NCBI RefSeq assembly: GCF_000338295.1
Contig: NZ_ANMO01000212.1
Span: 1 to 58,352 of the forward strand
DNA from: Rhodopirellula europaea 6C
GTDB lineage: Bacteria > Planctomycetota > Planctomycetia > Pirellulales > Pirellulaceae
Length of the DNA stretch: 58,352 nucleotides
Direction: 5' to 3'
The notes under the pieces were generated by a model. The model saw only the letters and a list, made by a program, of their open reading frames with translations. It searched no databases and had not been told where the DNA came from. The position numbers were made by a program, and so were the translations under genes. Position 1 is the first letter of the stretch; each line of letters opens with the position of its first letter. Shown here piece by piece: positions 1-9,374 of the stretch.

Positions 1-175
1 GCGAAGGGTTGGTTGGGATTTTTGATGGCCGATCAATTGCGACGGGGCGTGGTTGATTGACGCGAATCTTGAAACGCGGAGTGGCGGAGGAGCGGAGCTT
101 CGCGGAGATTGGGGTAACATCGTTTAAGCTGGTCGCTTCCTTCACCCGTCGCCGAATTCTCGCTCTCCCCGTTCC

Positions 176-790
176 ATGTCTGTTGAAAACGAATCACTGC
201 GACGGATCGGGCGGCCACGGAACTTCGATCGCGAGGAGACTTTGCTTGCGATCGTCGACGTGTTCTGGCGATTGGGATACAACCAAACCAGTTTTCGCGA
301 ATTGGAAGCCGCGACCGGCGAAGGCCGCCAAAGTTTGGTGAATGCGTTCGGTGACAAGGCGGCCATCTTTGAAAAAGCTATTCAGTGCTACATCGATCAC
401 CGCGTCAATGAAGTGATCGAGTTGCTTCGCGGCGAAGGCGAACCATTGGACCGGATCGCGAAAGTGTTGGCTCGATGGGAAGCCGATGCAAAGGCACCTG
501 ACCATCGCGGATGCTTGTTGGTCAACACGGGCGGTGAGATTGGCCCGAAAAATGCGGCCATCGCGGATCGGATGGCTAACTCGACCCAACGTATGGTGAA
601 CGAGTTTGCCAAGACTTATCAACAAGCGATGAAAACAGGTGCGATTGCGACCAAACCGTCCGCGAAATCGTTGGCTCGGCTCACCGTCGCGTTGGGCGAT
701 GGGGCGTTGTTGCAGGCACGTGTCAGTGGCGATGCGGCTACCGCGAAGCAAACGCTGGCGACGCTGACGGAATTGATTCGCAGTCGCTGA
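176..790 (+). CDS. TetR/AcrR-family transcriptional regulator
   Basis: A 204-residue protein with the TetR layout: an N-terminal helix-turn-helix at about residues 14-60 (GRPRNFD opening, then GYNQTSFRELEAATG and an AFGDKAAIFEKAI stretch) followed by a helical ligand-binding half. The C-terminal half contains GCLLVNTGGEIGP, which is common in TetR members that sense small hydrophobic ligands. It would act as a cytoplasmic repressor dimer. The alpha/beta hydrolase gene lies 110 bases downstream on the same strand and is the obvious candidate target, but I saw no clear operator. No other in-frame start gives a better N-terminus. Ligand unknown. Confidence 0.93.
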   Translation: MSVENESLRRIGRPRNFDREETLLAIVDVFWRLGYNQTSFRELEAATGEGRQSLVNAFGDKAAIFEKAIQCYIDHRVNEVIELLRGEGEPLDRIAKVLARWEADAKAPDHRGCLLVNTGGEIGPKNAAIADRMANSTQRMVNEFAKTYQQAMKTGAIATKPSAKSLARLTVALGDGALLQARVSGDAATAKQTLATLTELIRSR

Positions 791-900
791 TGTGACAGTG
801 AATGGATCGAACGCATGGCGGACTTGAATCATCACTGTGCATTTTGTTTTTGAACACGCATTCAAAAACGATATGCATTTCCCTTTTGATGGAGACTCCG

Positions 901-1761
901 ATGAATATTCAAGAATTTCGAAAACGTCAGCAAACCATCTCGCTCGATGGCGTGATCAATGAACCGCTGGACGTCGCTTACACTGACGTGGGCGAGGGCG
1001 AGCCCATTCTGTTGTTGCATGGCATCCCAACCTGGTCGTTCCTGTTCCACGATGTGATCGACACGCTGGCTCAGCACTACCGAGTCATCGCGCCGGACAT
1101 GATTGGTTATGGGTACTCCGATCGCCGCGACCAGTTTGATCGTTCGATTGAATTTCAGGCTGACTTCGTCGAGCGTTTCCTGGAACACTTGGACGTCGAA
1201 AGTGCCCACTTCGTTGCTCACGACATTGGTGGCGGCGTGGCACTGATCCTGGCGGACCGAAAGCCTGAACTGGTGCGATCGATGGTGTTGTCCAACAGCG
1301 TCGCCTACGACAGTTGGCCTGTGGATGAGATGCTCGCGATGGGGCACCCTCGCAACGCGAAGATGAAACCGGAAGAGATGACCGAGAAGTTGGTCGGGAG
1401 TTTTCAGTTTGGTTTGTCGCGTTCGGAACGACTCACCGAAGAGTTCAAGGAAGGCATCGTGACGCCCTACCAAGAACGCGACGGAATCGTGAGCTTGGTT
1501 CGCAACGCGGCGAGTTTGAACACGAACCACACCACTCCGCTGACCAGTCGTCTGGGCCAAATGCAGCAACCGACGCTACTGCTGTGGGGCGAAGACGACA
1601 AATGGCAGCCGATCAGCACGGCGGAGCAGTTGGTGAAGGACATGCCTCACGCGGAACTGCATCCGATGAAAGACTGCTCGCACTGGGTTCCGCAAGACAA
1701 CCCGGAAGAGTTCGCCAGTGCGACGCTGGAGTTCCTGCAACGGGTTCCTGTGGCCGTGTAA
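901..1761 (+). CDS. Alpha/beta hydrolase with Asp nucleophile (haloalkane dehalogenase/epoxide hydrolase-like)
   Basis: The start at 901 is chosen because GGAG lies just upstream and the protein then begins MNIQEFRKRQ; the open frame runs back to 802 but with unlikely sequence. The 286-residue protein has the oxyanion motif LLHGIPTWSF, the nucleophile elbow VAHDIGGG (Asp, not Ser), an acid in the LLLWGEDDKW stretch and a late His in CSHWVPQDN. An Asp nucleophile is typical of haloalkane and haloacetate dehalogenases and epoxide hydrolases, so hydrolysis through an alkyl-enzyme ester is expected. Substrate unknown. It ends six bases from the end of the convergent glycosidase gene. No signal peptide, so cytoplasmic. 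Confidence 0.92.
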   Translation: MNIQEFRKRQQTISLDGVINEPLDVAYTDVGEGEPILLLHGIPTWSFLFHDVIDTLAQHYRVIAPDMIGYGYSDRRDQFDRSIEFQADFVERFLEHLDVESAHFVAHDIGGGVALILADRKPELVRSMVLSNSVAYDSWPVDEMLAMGHPRNAKMKPEEMTEKLVGSFQFGLSRSERLTEEFKEGIVTPYQERDGIVSLVRNAASLNTNHTTPLTSRLGQMQQPTLLLWGEDDKWQPISTAEQLVKDMPHAELHPMKDCSHWVPQDNPEEFASATLEFLQRVPVAV

Positions 1762-1767
1762 GGTCAT

Positions 1768-3393
1768 TCACTCGCTGGCGACGGGATGGTTCAGGATCAA
1801 GATTCGGAAACCATCTCCGCCAGGGACTTTCACCGCCGGCCATTGTTCGATCTTCTGCTGGGTCGTTTCGCTGAACGTGCCGTCGAAGGGATTGAACCAG
1901 GTCAAGTTCATCGTTTGCCCGCGGACTTCGCTGGGCAGTCGCAGTCCCAAGAAGTCATTTTCTTTGGGGACATAGTAGAGGATTTGCCCCTTGTCGTTGT
2001 GGAGGCAGAAGCCAGCGTTGCTGCGTTTGTCACCGGCGATCAAATTGCCAAGGTCGTACTTTTCAACCAGAGTTTGCAGGTGGCGGTAGTAGTCCAATCG
2101 CGGGCGATCTTCGGGGTCGAGTTCGGTGATGTCGGGAACGATGACATTCCACGCGGCGCCTTGCCAGTAATGAGTTGGGAACGTGCCTGCGAAGACGCAC
2201 TGGTAGGCTCGTTCGAGGCAGACTTCCGGTGATGTGTAGTTGCCGCTGAAGACGACGTAGGGGCCTTTTTCGTAGCCACCGTGTTCGATGTTGAGGATCG
2301 GTTTGCCGGGGATGTTTTTGCAGACTTCTCGCATTACGTGGTAGAGTTCGGATTGCCAAAGCTGAACGGAGACAAAATCAATTTTGTCGGCGAAGCGTCG
2401 GCAGTAGCCGTAGTCATGCACGGTGATCAAACGTTGGTAGGCATCCAGCTCACGCAGACGCTTGATGCGGCCGTGGATATAGGTGACGTCGTTGTGACCG
2501 TATCCGAGAGCTTCTTTGGAGATGTCCCAAATCAGGTTGGGGTAGGCTTGGTACCGGCGGACGACGTAATCGAAATAGCGGTTGTCGGCGTCTGAGTTGG
2601 CTTCTGGCCAGTTCACGCGTTTATTCCAGACGTAGACCATCAGGTGAGCGGCGATGCCCTTTTGATCGAGGTATTCGATCACTCGGTCGAGTCGTTGGAA
2701 GTATTCGATGTTGAGCTTCGAATGATCAGGTGATTCGTTGTCGCCCGCAAACGGATAGACGTTGGGGCTGCCGTATTCGTACTTGGAATCCAAACGATCG
2801 TCCTTGGCCCATTTGACGTCGTAAGCAAACACGTTTAGGACGACTTGGTTGAAACCGTTTTCGGCCAGCGTGTCGACGAACTGCCGCGTCTTGGGGATGT
2901 CGCCCGCATTTTCAGCGTCGAGCGCAAACAGCCAATCGCATTCAAACGCGATCGGGTAATAGCGGTCTCCGTTTTGAAATTGGAATTGGCGATCGTTGCT
3001 CGGATCAAGCTCAATTCCGCCACGACGTTCGTCAGCGGCCGCGGCAACATTCAGCGTGCCGGTTTGAGCGTTGAGCTCGGTGTTGGGTGAAGCCGTTTGG
3101 TATGTCCACTTGCCTGCGGCGGACGGTGTGAACCGAATACAATAGGTTTGGTCGCCGTCGTAGAAGCCGGGGACTTTGAGTGTTTGGCCGGCTTCGTCTG
3201 TGAAGGTTGCGGAGAACGGTGTGTCGACGGGATTGTCTGCCAGCGCGTCGACTTGGAAACGAAGCTCGGTGACCTCCCGCTGCCTCGGTGTTTGGGGAGA
3301 CGCTTCGTCGGCATGAACGAAGGAATGGCCGATCACGACGCAACTGGCGAGAAGCAGGTGGAGTGCGAAAGCTGGCAAACGCATGGGATTCAT
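1768..3393 (-). CDS. Secreted DUF5060/DUF4038-type glycoside hydrolase
   Basis: The start at 3393 gives a good signal peptide (MNPMRLPAFALHLLLASCVV, then a cut near HADEAS); a longer frame begins at 3429. The roughly 541-residue protein has a DUF5060-like beta-sandwich (about residues 35-110, ending GKWTYQT), a DUF4038-like TIM barrel (opening GDRYYPIAFECDWLFALD, with LIWDISKEALGYGHND and PILNIEHGGYEKGPYV holding Glu residues in plausible catalytic positions) and a C-terminal beta domain ending GDGFRILILNH, similar to the so-called putative collagen-binding domain. Proteins of this build are abundant in planctomycetes and are thought to attack complex algal or plant polysaccharides. It would act in the periplasm or outside. 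Substrate not predictable. Confidence 0.9.
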   Translation of the reverse strand: MNPMRLPAFALHLLLASCVVIGHSFVHADEASPQTPRQREVTELRFQVDALADNPVDTPFSATFTDEAGQTLKVPGFYDGDQTYCIRFTPSAAGKWTYQTASPNTELNAQTGTLNVAAAADERRGGIELDPSNDRQFQFQNGDRYYPIAFECDWLFALDAENAGDIPKTRQFVDTLAENGFNQVVLNVFAYDVKWAKDDRLDSKYEYGSPNVYPFAGDNESPDHSKLNIEYFQRLDRVIEYLDQKGIAAHLMVYVWNKRVNWPEANSDADNRYFDYVVRRYQAYPNLIWDISKEALGYGHNDVTYIHGRIKRLRELDAYQRLITVHDYGYCRRFADKIDFVSVQLWQSELYHVMREVCKNIPGKPILNIEHGGYEKGPYVVFSGNYTSPEVCLERAYQCVFAGTFPTHYWQGAAWNVIVPDITELDPEDRPRLDYYRHLQTLVEKYDLGNLIAGDKRSNAGFCLHNDKGQILYYVPKENDFLGLRLPSEVRGQTMNLTWFNPFDGTFSETTQQKIEQWPAVKVPGGDGFRILILNHPVASE

Positions 3394-3626
3394 CTGGGGA
3401 AGATGGGGTGGGGAAGCGAGACGAGGCATCGTATTTCAGCCGGTGGGCGGCTTCTATTCGAGTGGACACAAGAAAATCAGAAACGCCGTGTTTTCCGGGG
3501 TGAGACGCGATCGGATTGCGAAAGGGCTCTATGGATCGTGCCGGGCTGGGGATCGGCGGATGTCGAGGGAGAATCTGCATTGGTAGAGTTTGTGATCATC
3601 TCCCCCACAACCACAGGAATACTGCC

Positions 3627-4607
3627 ATGCGAGGCGTCTTGGTCACGAAGAACGACAAGGATATCAGCGCGACGTTGCAAGACATTGATGAGCAACAATT
3701 GCCCGAGGGCAATGTGACCGTGCGAGTGCACTGGTCCAGCTTCAACTACAAAGACGTGTTGGCGATCACGGGAAAGATGCCGGTGATTCGTTCGTACCCC
3801 ATGGTGCCCGGAATCGATTTGGCTGGCGTCGTCGAATCCAGCGACGACGATCGCTATCAAGTCGGCCAAGAGGTCTTGGTGACGGGCTATGGAATTGGCG
3901 AAGCCCACTGGGGCGGGTACGCCGAATTGGCTCGTGTGCCGGGTGATTGGTTGGTGCCGCTTCCAGAAGGATTGACGATGCGTCAATCGATGGCGATCGG
4001 GACGGCTGGCTTCACCGCGATGCTGTGCGTGATGGCGTTGGAACGTGGCGGTGTTACGCCCGACCAAGGGCCGATCTTGGTGACCGGTGCTGGCGGGGGT
4101 GTTGGCAGCGTCGCGATTGGGTTGCTGTCGAAACTGGGTTATGAAGTCGCGGCGGTTTCAGGGCGTCCAGAAGCGGCGGACTATTTGAAAGAACTCGGTG
4201 CGAGCGAAGTGCTGCCGCGCTCAGAGTTTTCCGAAGCCGGCAAACCGTTGGGCAAAGAACGTTGGGCGGCCGCGGTGGATGTCGTCGGCAGTCACACGCT
4301 GGCGAACATCTGTGCATCGACGAAGTACGACGGCATCGTGACGGCGTGTGGGTTGGCTGGTGGCATGGAATTCCCCGCGACGGTGGCTCCGTTCATTCTG
4401 CGAGGCGTGACGTTGGTCGGCATCGACAGTGTCCAGTGCAAGCAGCCTCGACGCTCGGAAGCTTGGCAGCGTTTGGTGGAAGATTTGGACCTGGCGAAAT
4501 TGGAAACCATGACCAACGAGATCCAGCTCGATGACGTGATCGAGACCGCGAAAAATTGGGGACAGAGTGATCACCGCGGACGTGTCGTGGTGGCGGTTCA
4601 GAGTTAG
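3627..4607 (+). CDS. YhdH/AcuI-type NADPH-dependent quinone or acrylyl-CoA reductase
   Basis: The start at 3627 gives MRGVLVTKND, the usual N-terminus of this family; the frame is open upstream to 3516 without family-like sequence. The 326-residue length is typical. A GroES-like fold with FNYKDVLAITGKMPVI and PMVPGIDLAGVV is followed by a Rossmann domain with ILVTGAGGGVGSVAIGLLS and a NADPH-type loop (AVSGRPEAADYLKELGA). The C-terminus (DDVIETAKNWGQSDHRGRVVV) is also characteristic. Known members reduce acrylyl-CoA to propionyl-CoA or act on quinones. It is a medium-chain dehydrogenase without zinc ligands. Exact substrate is uncertain. Confidence 0.92.
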   Translation: MRGVLVTKNDKDISATLQDIDEQQLPEGNVTVRVHWSSFNYKDVLAITGKMPVIRSYPMVPGIDLAGVVESSDDDRYQVGQEVLVTGYGIGEAHWGGYAELARVPGDWLVPLPEGLTMRQSMAIGTAGFTAMLCVMALERGGVTPDQGPILVTGAGGGVGSVAIGLLSKLGYEVAAVSGRPEAADYLKELGASEVLPRSEFSEAGKPLGKERWAAAVDVVGSHTLANICASTKYDGIVTACGLAGGMEFPATVAPFILRGVTLVGIDSVQCKQPRRSEAWQRLVEDLDLAKLETMTNEIQLDDVIETAKNWGQSDHRGRVVVAVQS

Positions 4608-4622
4608 TTGGCCGCGACAATA

Positions 4623-4649
4623 TTAGCCGCACGGCGTTAGCCGCGGTTC
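4623..4649. repeat. Dispersed TTAGCCG/GGCGTTAGCC repeat, copy 1
   Basis: TTAGCCG, three variable bases, GGCGTTAGCC, one variable base and CGGTTC occur here and again at 55175-55201 in an unrelated intergenic region. GGC..GCC gives it partial dyad symmetry. It lies just after the reductase stop codon. Confidence 0.7.
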
Positions 4650-4683
4650 TCTCCATCACAAGACGGCTTAGTGCAGCATTTGG

Positions 4684-4711
4684 GTACGACGGACTTGGAA
4701 GTCCATCGTAC
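4684..4711. repeat. Dispersed palindrome GGACTTGGAAGTCC, copy 1
   Basis: A 28-base near-perfect inverted repeat, GTACGA at the left and ATCGTAC at the right around the core GGACTTGGAAGTCC. Bases 4687-4711 are identical to 11763-11787. It sits in the 148-base gap between the convergent reductase and gluQ genes. Confidence 0.8.
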
Positions 4712-4755
4712 GTGGGGCAATATGAGTTGATCGTGAAAGATGCTCTGATGTTTCG

Positions 4756-5742
4756 TCAGTCCGTTGACGAGCCGAAGTCGTCGACGATGGTTGGTTGGCG
4801 TTGGATGCGAACCCAGTCGAATTGACCGATCAGTTTTTGGTGGATTTGATCGAGCGTCATGTCTTTTAGCGAGTCATCCGAATCGGGGCAAAGTCCCGAT
4901 GTTTTCGCGGCCCAGCGGACGATCGTTTCAGGCGTCATGCCTTGTTCGCGAAAATGTGACAGGCGTGTGTCGCCGTGACGTTTGGCGAGCCGGCGACCGT
5001 CGGTGCCGGTGACCAGCGGCACGTGGGCGTGGCTGGGTGGGGAATGCCCCAATGCTTCGTAGAGTTGAAGTTGCCGAAACGTGCTGAGGATTAAATCGTC
5101 GCCGCGGACGACTTCCGTGACTCCCGCGTCGATGTCATCGATGACGACCGCGAGTTGATACGCCGCCAAGCAGTCTGCTGCTGTTTCGGCTTTTCGAGTG
5201 ATGGGAAAGTCGCCGATGTCTTGAATGGGATCGCAGGTGACTTCGCCGTGGACTCGGTCGTAGAAACGATCGGGTTTCGCATGCATTCGAAAGCGAAAGC
5301 AGAACGGTTTGTCTTCCGGCAACGGGTCGCCGTTTTTCCAGCCCGCACATGTGCCGGGGTAGACCGGTGCATCGGGCGTCCATCCCGAGGCGGTGCTTTC
5401 ATGCGGTGCTGACGCGGCGGCTTCGATGTCGCGACGTGTGCAACTGCATGGGTACACGCGACCGGCGTCGAGCAATTGTTCGCGGGCCCGGTCGTACAGC
5501 GGCGAGCGTTCGGTTTGGATGATCGGGTCGCCGTCCCAATCGATGCCGAGCCATCTCAGGTCTGTGATGGCTTGTTCGGTGGCCCACGGTTTAATGCGTG
5601 GCGAATCGATGTCTTCGATCCGCAAAATCAAACGCGCGTTTTGGGAGCGAGCACTCCAGTACGCGATCAGGAATGTTCTCGCGTTGCCGAGGTGCTGGGC
5701 TCCCGTTGGCGAAGGTGCCAATCGGCAAACGGCACTGGACAT
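4756..5742 (-). CDS. gluQ: Glutamyl-Q tRNA(Asp) synthetase
   Basis: The start at 5742 gives [14 protein letters not shown], and its ATG shares one base with the asnS stop (TGATG). The 328-residue protein is a class I GluRS-like catalytic core without an anticodon-binding domain: HIGH-like motif in SPTGAQHLGNAR, LRIEDIDSPR, zinc site CSC...YPGTC (about residues 98-145) and a KMSK-like KRHGD. The enzyme family activates glutamate and attaches it to queuosine at position 34 of tRNA-Asp rather than charging tRNA-Glu. Co-transcription with asnS is likely given the overlap. The short C-terminus separates it from true GltX, which is about 470-500 residues. Confidence 0.93.
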   Translation of the reverse strand: MSSAVCRLAPSPTGAQHLGNARTFLIAYWSARSQNARLILRIEDIDSPRIKPWATEQAITDLRWLGIDWDGDPIIQTERSPLYDRAREQLLDAGRVYPCSCTRRDIEAAASAPHESTASGWTPDAPVYPGTCAGWKNGDPLPEDKPFCFRFRMHAKPDRFYDRVHGEVTCDPIQDIGDFPITRKAETAADCLAAYQLAVVIDDIDAGVTEVVRGDDLILSTFRQLQLYEALGHSPPSHAHVPLVTGTDGRRLAKRHGDTRLSHFREQGMTPETIVRWAAKTSGLCPDSDDSLKDMTLDQIHQKLIGQFDWVRIQRQPTIVDDFGSSTD

Positions 5743-7142
5743 CAAAATTCGGCGTTGCCCGGTGTGCGTGGAAACGGGATCACGTCGCGAATATTGGCCA
5801 TGCCGGTGACATACTGGACGGCTCGTTCCAGTCCCAAGCCGAATCCCGCGTGGGGCACGGTGCCGTAGCGACGCAGGTCGACGTACCACCAGTATTCCGA
5901 TTCGTCCAAGCCGCCTTCGGCCATGCGGCGTTGCAGCACATCAAGACGTTCCTCGCGTTGTGATCCGCCGATGATTTCGCCGACACCGGGAACCAAAACG
6001 TCCATCGCGGCGACCGTTTTGCCGTCGTCGCTGACTCGCATGTAGAACGGTTTGATCGAGGACGGGTAGTCCGTCAGGATGACTGGGCCGCCGACGACGC
6101 TGGTCAAATACCGTTCGTGTTCGGCTTGGAGGTCCGTGCCCCACTCGACCGGGTATTCGAACTTTTCATCGCAAGCAAGTAAACGTTCAACCGCATCGGT
6201 GTAGGTCATGTGTTCGAATGGTTTTTCGATCACCGATTTGAGTTGGTCGATTTTTCCTTTTTCGATGCGCTCGTTGAAGAACTCCATGTCTTCGCCGCAA
6301 TGCGAGAGGCAATCCGAGAAGACTCGTTTGAGGAATCTTTCCGCCAATTGCATGTTGTCGTGAAGGTCGTAGAAGGCGGCTTCGGGTTCGACCATCCAAA
6401 ATTCAGCCAAGTGCCGCGACGTGTTGCTGTTTTCGGCGCGGAAGGTGGGGCCAAAGGTGTACACGCGGGACAAGGCTGTCGCGTAGGTTTCCGCTTCCAG
6501 TTGGCCGCTGACCGTCAGGTGGGTTGGCTTTTGAAAAAAATCCTGCTTGGTGTCGAAGGGGCGATTCGAACCAGCCAGTTTTTCCAGGTTCAGCGTTGTG
6601 ACGCGGAACATCTCGCCGGCACCTTCGCAGTCGCTGGCCGTGATGATCGGCGTGTGCAGGTAGTTGAATCCTTCGTCGTCGAAGAAGCGGTGGATCGATT
6701 GGCTGATCCGGTTGCGAACTCGCATCACCGCGCCGAGCGTGTTGGTTCGGGCTCGCAGGTGCGACCATTCGCGAAGTTTTTCGAACGAGTGCCGTTTCTT
6801 TTGCAGCGGGTAGGTTTCTCCATCGCACCAGCCGATGACGCGAACGGAGTTGGCGTGCAGTTCGGTGGCCTGGCCTTTGGCGGGGGACTCGACTAGTTCG
6901 CCTTTGACGACGACGCTGCATCCGGCCGTCAATTTTTGAATTTCTTCGGCATAGTTTTCCAGCTCGGCCGGGGCGACGACTTGCAGGTTGCCCAGCGAAG
7001 TGCCGTCGTTGACTTCCAAGAAGCTGAAACCGCCTTTGCTGTCACGTCGTGTTCGGATCCACCCGCGAATTTCGACTGGGCGAGGCAACTCAGTGCTGGT
7101 GCGGCAGGCGTCAATCGTGGTCCAGTCCATGGGAGCAATCAT
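5742..7142 (-). CDS. asnS: Asparaginyl-tRNA synthetase
   Basis: The start at 7142 gives [14 protein letters not shown] (an ATG at 7130 is equally possible; a frame from 7214 adds unlikely residues). The 466-residue protein is a class IIb synthetase: OB-fold anticodon domain at about residues 20-110 ([20 protein letters not shown]), motif 1 near [18 protein letters not shown], motif 2 in [20 protein letters not shown] and motif 3 [20 protein letters not shown], ending in an AsnRS-type PFPRTPG tail. It charges tRNA-Asn directly. It overlaps gluQ by one base, and a 145-base divergent region separates it from acs. Confidence 0.96.
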   Translation of the reverse strand: MIAPMDWTTIDACRTSTELPRPVEIRGWIRTRRDSKGGFSFLEVNDGTSLGNLQVVAPAELENYAEEIQKLTAGCSVVVKGELVESPAKGQATELHANSVRVIGWCDGETYPLQKKRHSFEKLREWSHLRARTNTLGAVMRVRNRISQSIHRFFDDEGFNYLHTPIITASDCEGAGEMFRVTTLNLEKLAGSNRPFDTKQDFFQKPTHLTVSGQLEAETYATALSRVYTFGPTFRAENSNTSRHLAEFWMVEPEAAFYDLHDNMQLAERFLKRVFSDCLSHCGEDMEFFNERIEKGKIDQLKSVIEKPFEHMTYTDAVERLLACDEKFEYPVEWGTDLQAEHERYLTSVVGGPVILTDYPSSIKPFYMRVSDDGKTVAAMDVLVPGVGEIIGGSQREERLDVLQRRMAEGGLDESEYWWYVDLRRYGTVPHAGFGLGLERAVQYVTGMANIRDVIPFPRTPGNAEF

Positions 7143-7287
7143 CGAGCGTTGAAAGGAGGCAAAAGGATGAACTGTGTATCGTAGCGAATTGGTTCTGGAT
7201 CGCCTCCACCACAACGGAAGCGATTCCCATTAAGCTAAGGGCTGACGTGTTTCCCTCCCCGCTTCTCGATTGCCCCCATCCTGACCC

Positions 7288-9303
7288 ATGCCCACCGCAT
7301 CCGCGTCTGAATCCAGTTCCAACCAACCCGAATCCTCAAATGCGTCGGGATCGATTGATCACGTTTTGGTGGAAGAACGTTTGTTTCACCCGTCGGCCGA
7401 ATTCACTTCCAAGGCGGTGATCTCGACGGAGGAACAGTACGAAAAGCTGGCCACCGCCGCTCGCGAAAATCCGGATGAATTTTGGCGAGCCGAAGCACTC
7501 GAACATTTGCATTGGTTCGAACCGTTTGACACCGTTTGCGACTGGCAGCCGCCTCATGCGAAATGGTTTGTGAATGGCAAAACCAACGCTTGCTACAACA
7601 GCGTTGACGCCCACGTGGCAGCGGGACGCGGTGACCGGACCGCCATCATTTGGGAAGGCGAACCGGTCGAAGACGGTCAGCCGCGAGACCAGCGAACGCT
7701 GACCTACGCCGAATTGCAAACCGAAGTTGCCAAGTGTGCTGAAGGTTTGACGCAGCTCGGGATTGGCGTCGGCGACGTCGTCAGCATTTATATGCCGATG
7801 ACGCCCGAACTCGCCGTCGCGATGCTGGCGTGTGCTCGAATCGGCGCGATTCACTCGGTGATCTTCGCGGGATTCAGTGCGGAATCGATTGCGGAACGAA
7901 ACAATGATGCATCGGCTAAGTTGGTTATCACTTCCGACGGTCTGTATCGCCGCGGCAAAGTGTTGCCGCTCAAAGCGACCGTGGACGAGGCGCTTGAAAA
8001 GTCACCGACGGTTGAAAAATGCTTGGTGCTTCGCCGGACTGGCGACGATGCCCCCATGCAGGAAGGTCGTGACGTTTGGTGGCACGATGTAGTCGAGAAT
8101 CAACCTGGCCAGATGGCCGCCGAGCCGCTCGACAGCGAAACGCCACTGTTCATTCTTTACACCTCCGGCAGCACAGGTAAACCCAAGGGCATCCTACATA
8201 CCACCGCGGGATACAACCTGTGGGCCAAACGAACGTTCGAGTGGGTGTTCGATCATCGCGAAGACGATATTTACTGGTGCACCGCCGATTGTGGTTGGAT
8301 CACCGGGCACAGCTACATCGTCTACGGACCGTTGTCAGCTGGGGCGACATGTTTGATGTACGAAGGCGCTCCAAACTTCCCCGCCGAAGATCGCTTTTGG
8401 GATATCGTCGAGCGCCACAAGGTCAGCATTCTTTACACAGCACCGACGGCTGTTCGAGCCTTTATTAAGTGGGGCGACGAACATGTCGACAAGCACGATT
8501 TGTCCAGCCTGAGATTGCTGGGAAGTGTCGGCGAAGGAATCAATCCGGAAGCCTGGATGTGGTACCACAAAAAGATCGGCGGGGAAAAATGTCCGATCGT
8601 CGACACTTGGTGGCAAACCGAAACGGGCGGCATCATGATGAGCCCGCTGCCAGGAATCACGCCCACTAAACCAGGGTCCTGCACCCGCCCCTTGCCAGGA
8701 GTTGTGCCCAGCATCGTCGATGAACTCGGCAATTCAGTGGACAGCGAACACGGCGGCAAACTTTGTATTTCGCAACCTTGGCCCGGAATGTTGCGTGGGA
8801 TCTACGGCGATGAAGAACGCTTTGTCGAGCAGTATTGGTCGGACGTGCCCGACAAGTATTTGACGGGTGACAACGCACGTTGCGATACCGATGGCTACTA
8901 CTGGATCATGGGACGCATCGATGATGTGATCAACGTGTCCGGGCACCGGTTGAGCACGATCGAGGTGGAATCCGCCTTAGTTTCTCATCCCGATGTTTGC
9001 GAAGCCGCTGTCGTGGGGCGACCTCACGATTTGAAGGGACAAGCCATCGCGGCATTTGTCACTTCCAACGATCGGGGGCACGACGACGAGTTTCGAAATG
9101 AATTGAAGCAGCACGTGCGAAAACAGATCGGTGCGTTGGCTCAGCCCGATGATATCCGCTTCACCGCGGCACTTCCGAAGACTCGCAGCGGCAAAATTAT
9201 GCGGCGATTGTTGCGAGATGTTGCCGCGGGACGCGAATTGGTGGGTGACACATCGACGCTGGAGGACCTTTCCTCGCTCGCGAAGTTGCGTGAGGAAGAC
9301 TAG
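7288..9303 (+). CDS. acs: Acetyl-CoA synthetase
   Basis: A 671-residue AMP-forming synthetase of the usual length. Motifs: FILYTSGSTGKPKGIL (P-loop), DTWWQTETGG, the hinge region GRIDDVINVSGHRLST and LPKTRSGKIMRRLLR, in which Lys636 is the lysine known to be acetylated in this family to switch it off. It converts acetate, ATP and CoA to acetyl-CoA in the cytoplasm. The N-terminal 25 residues are Ser/Asn-rich and not conserved. No acetyltransferase or deacetylase is adjacent. Confidence 0.97.
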   Translation: MPTASASESSSNQPESSNASGSIDHVLVEERLFHPSAEFTSKAVISTEEQYEKLATAARENPDEFWRAEALEHLHWFEPFDTVCDWQPPHAKWFVNGKTNACYNSVDAHVAAGRGDRTAIIWEGEPVEDGQPRDQRTLTYAELQTEVAKCAEGLTQLGIGVGDVVSIYMPMTPELAVAMLACARIGAIHSVIFAGFSAESIAERNNDASAKLVITSDGLYRRGKVLPLKATVDEALEKSPTVEKCLVLRRTGDDAPMQEGRDVWWHDVVENQPGQMAAEPLDSETPLFILYTSGSTGKPKGILHTTAGYNLWAKRTFEWVFDHREDDIYWCTADCGWITGHSYIVYGPLSAGATCLMYEGAPNFPAEDRFWDIVERHKVSILYTAPTAVRAFIKWGDEHVDKHDLSSLRLLGSVGEGINPEAWMWYHKKIGGEKCPIVDTWWQTETGGIMMSPLPGITPTKPGSCTRPLPGVVPSIVDELGNSVDSEHGGKLCISQPWPGMLRGIYGDEERFVEQYWSDVPDKYLTGDNARCDTDGYYWIMGRIDDVINVSGHRLSTIEVESALVSHPDVCEAAVVGRPHDLKGQAIAAFVTSNDRGHDDEFRNELKQHVRKQIGALAQPDDIRFTAALPKTRSGKIMRRLLRDVAAGRELVGDTSTLEDLSSLAKLREED

Positions 9304-9374
9304 AGTGGTGGGTTTCCACCCCCTAGTTCTTTGAACTGCTGAGATCGGTTCCCAGGCGAACCGATGCATGCTCC

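Noticed and set aside
6210-6896. 228-codon plus-strand frame antisense to asnS
   Set aside because: asnS is unambiguous; the antisense frame has no motif.
9307-9320. GGTGG-GTTT-CCACC hairpin just after acs
   Set aside because: Five-base stem without a T-run; too weak to call a terminator, and the kinase gene starts shortly after.
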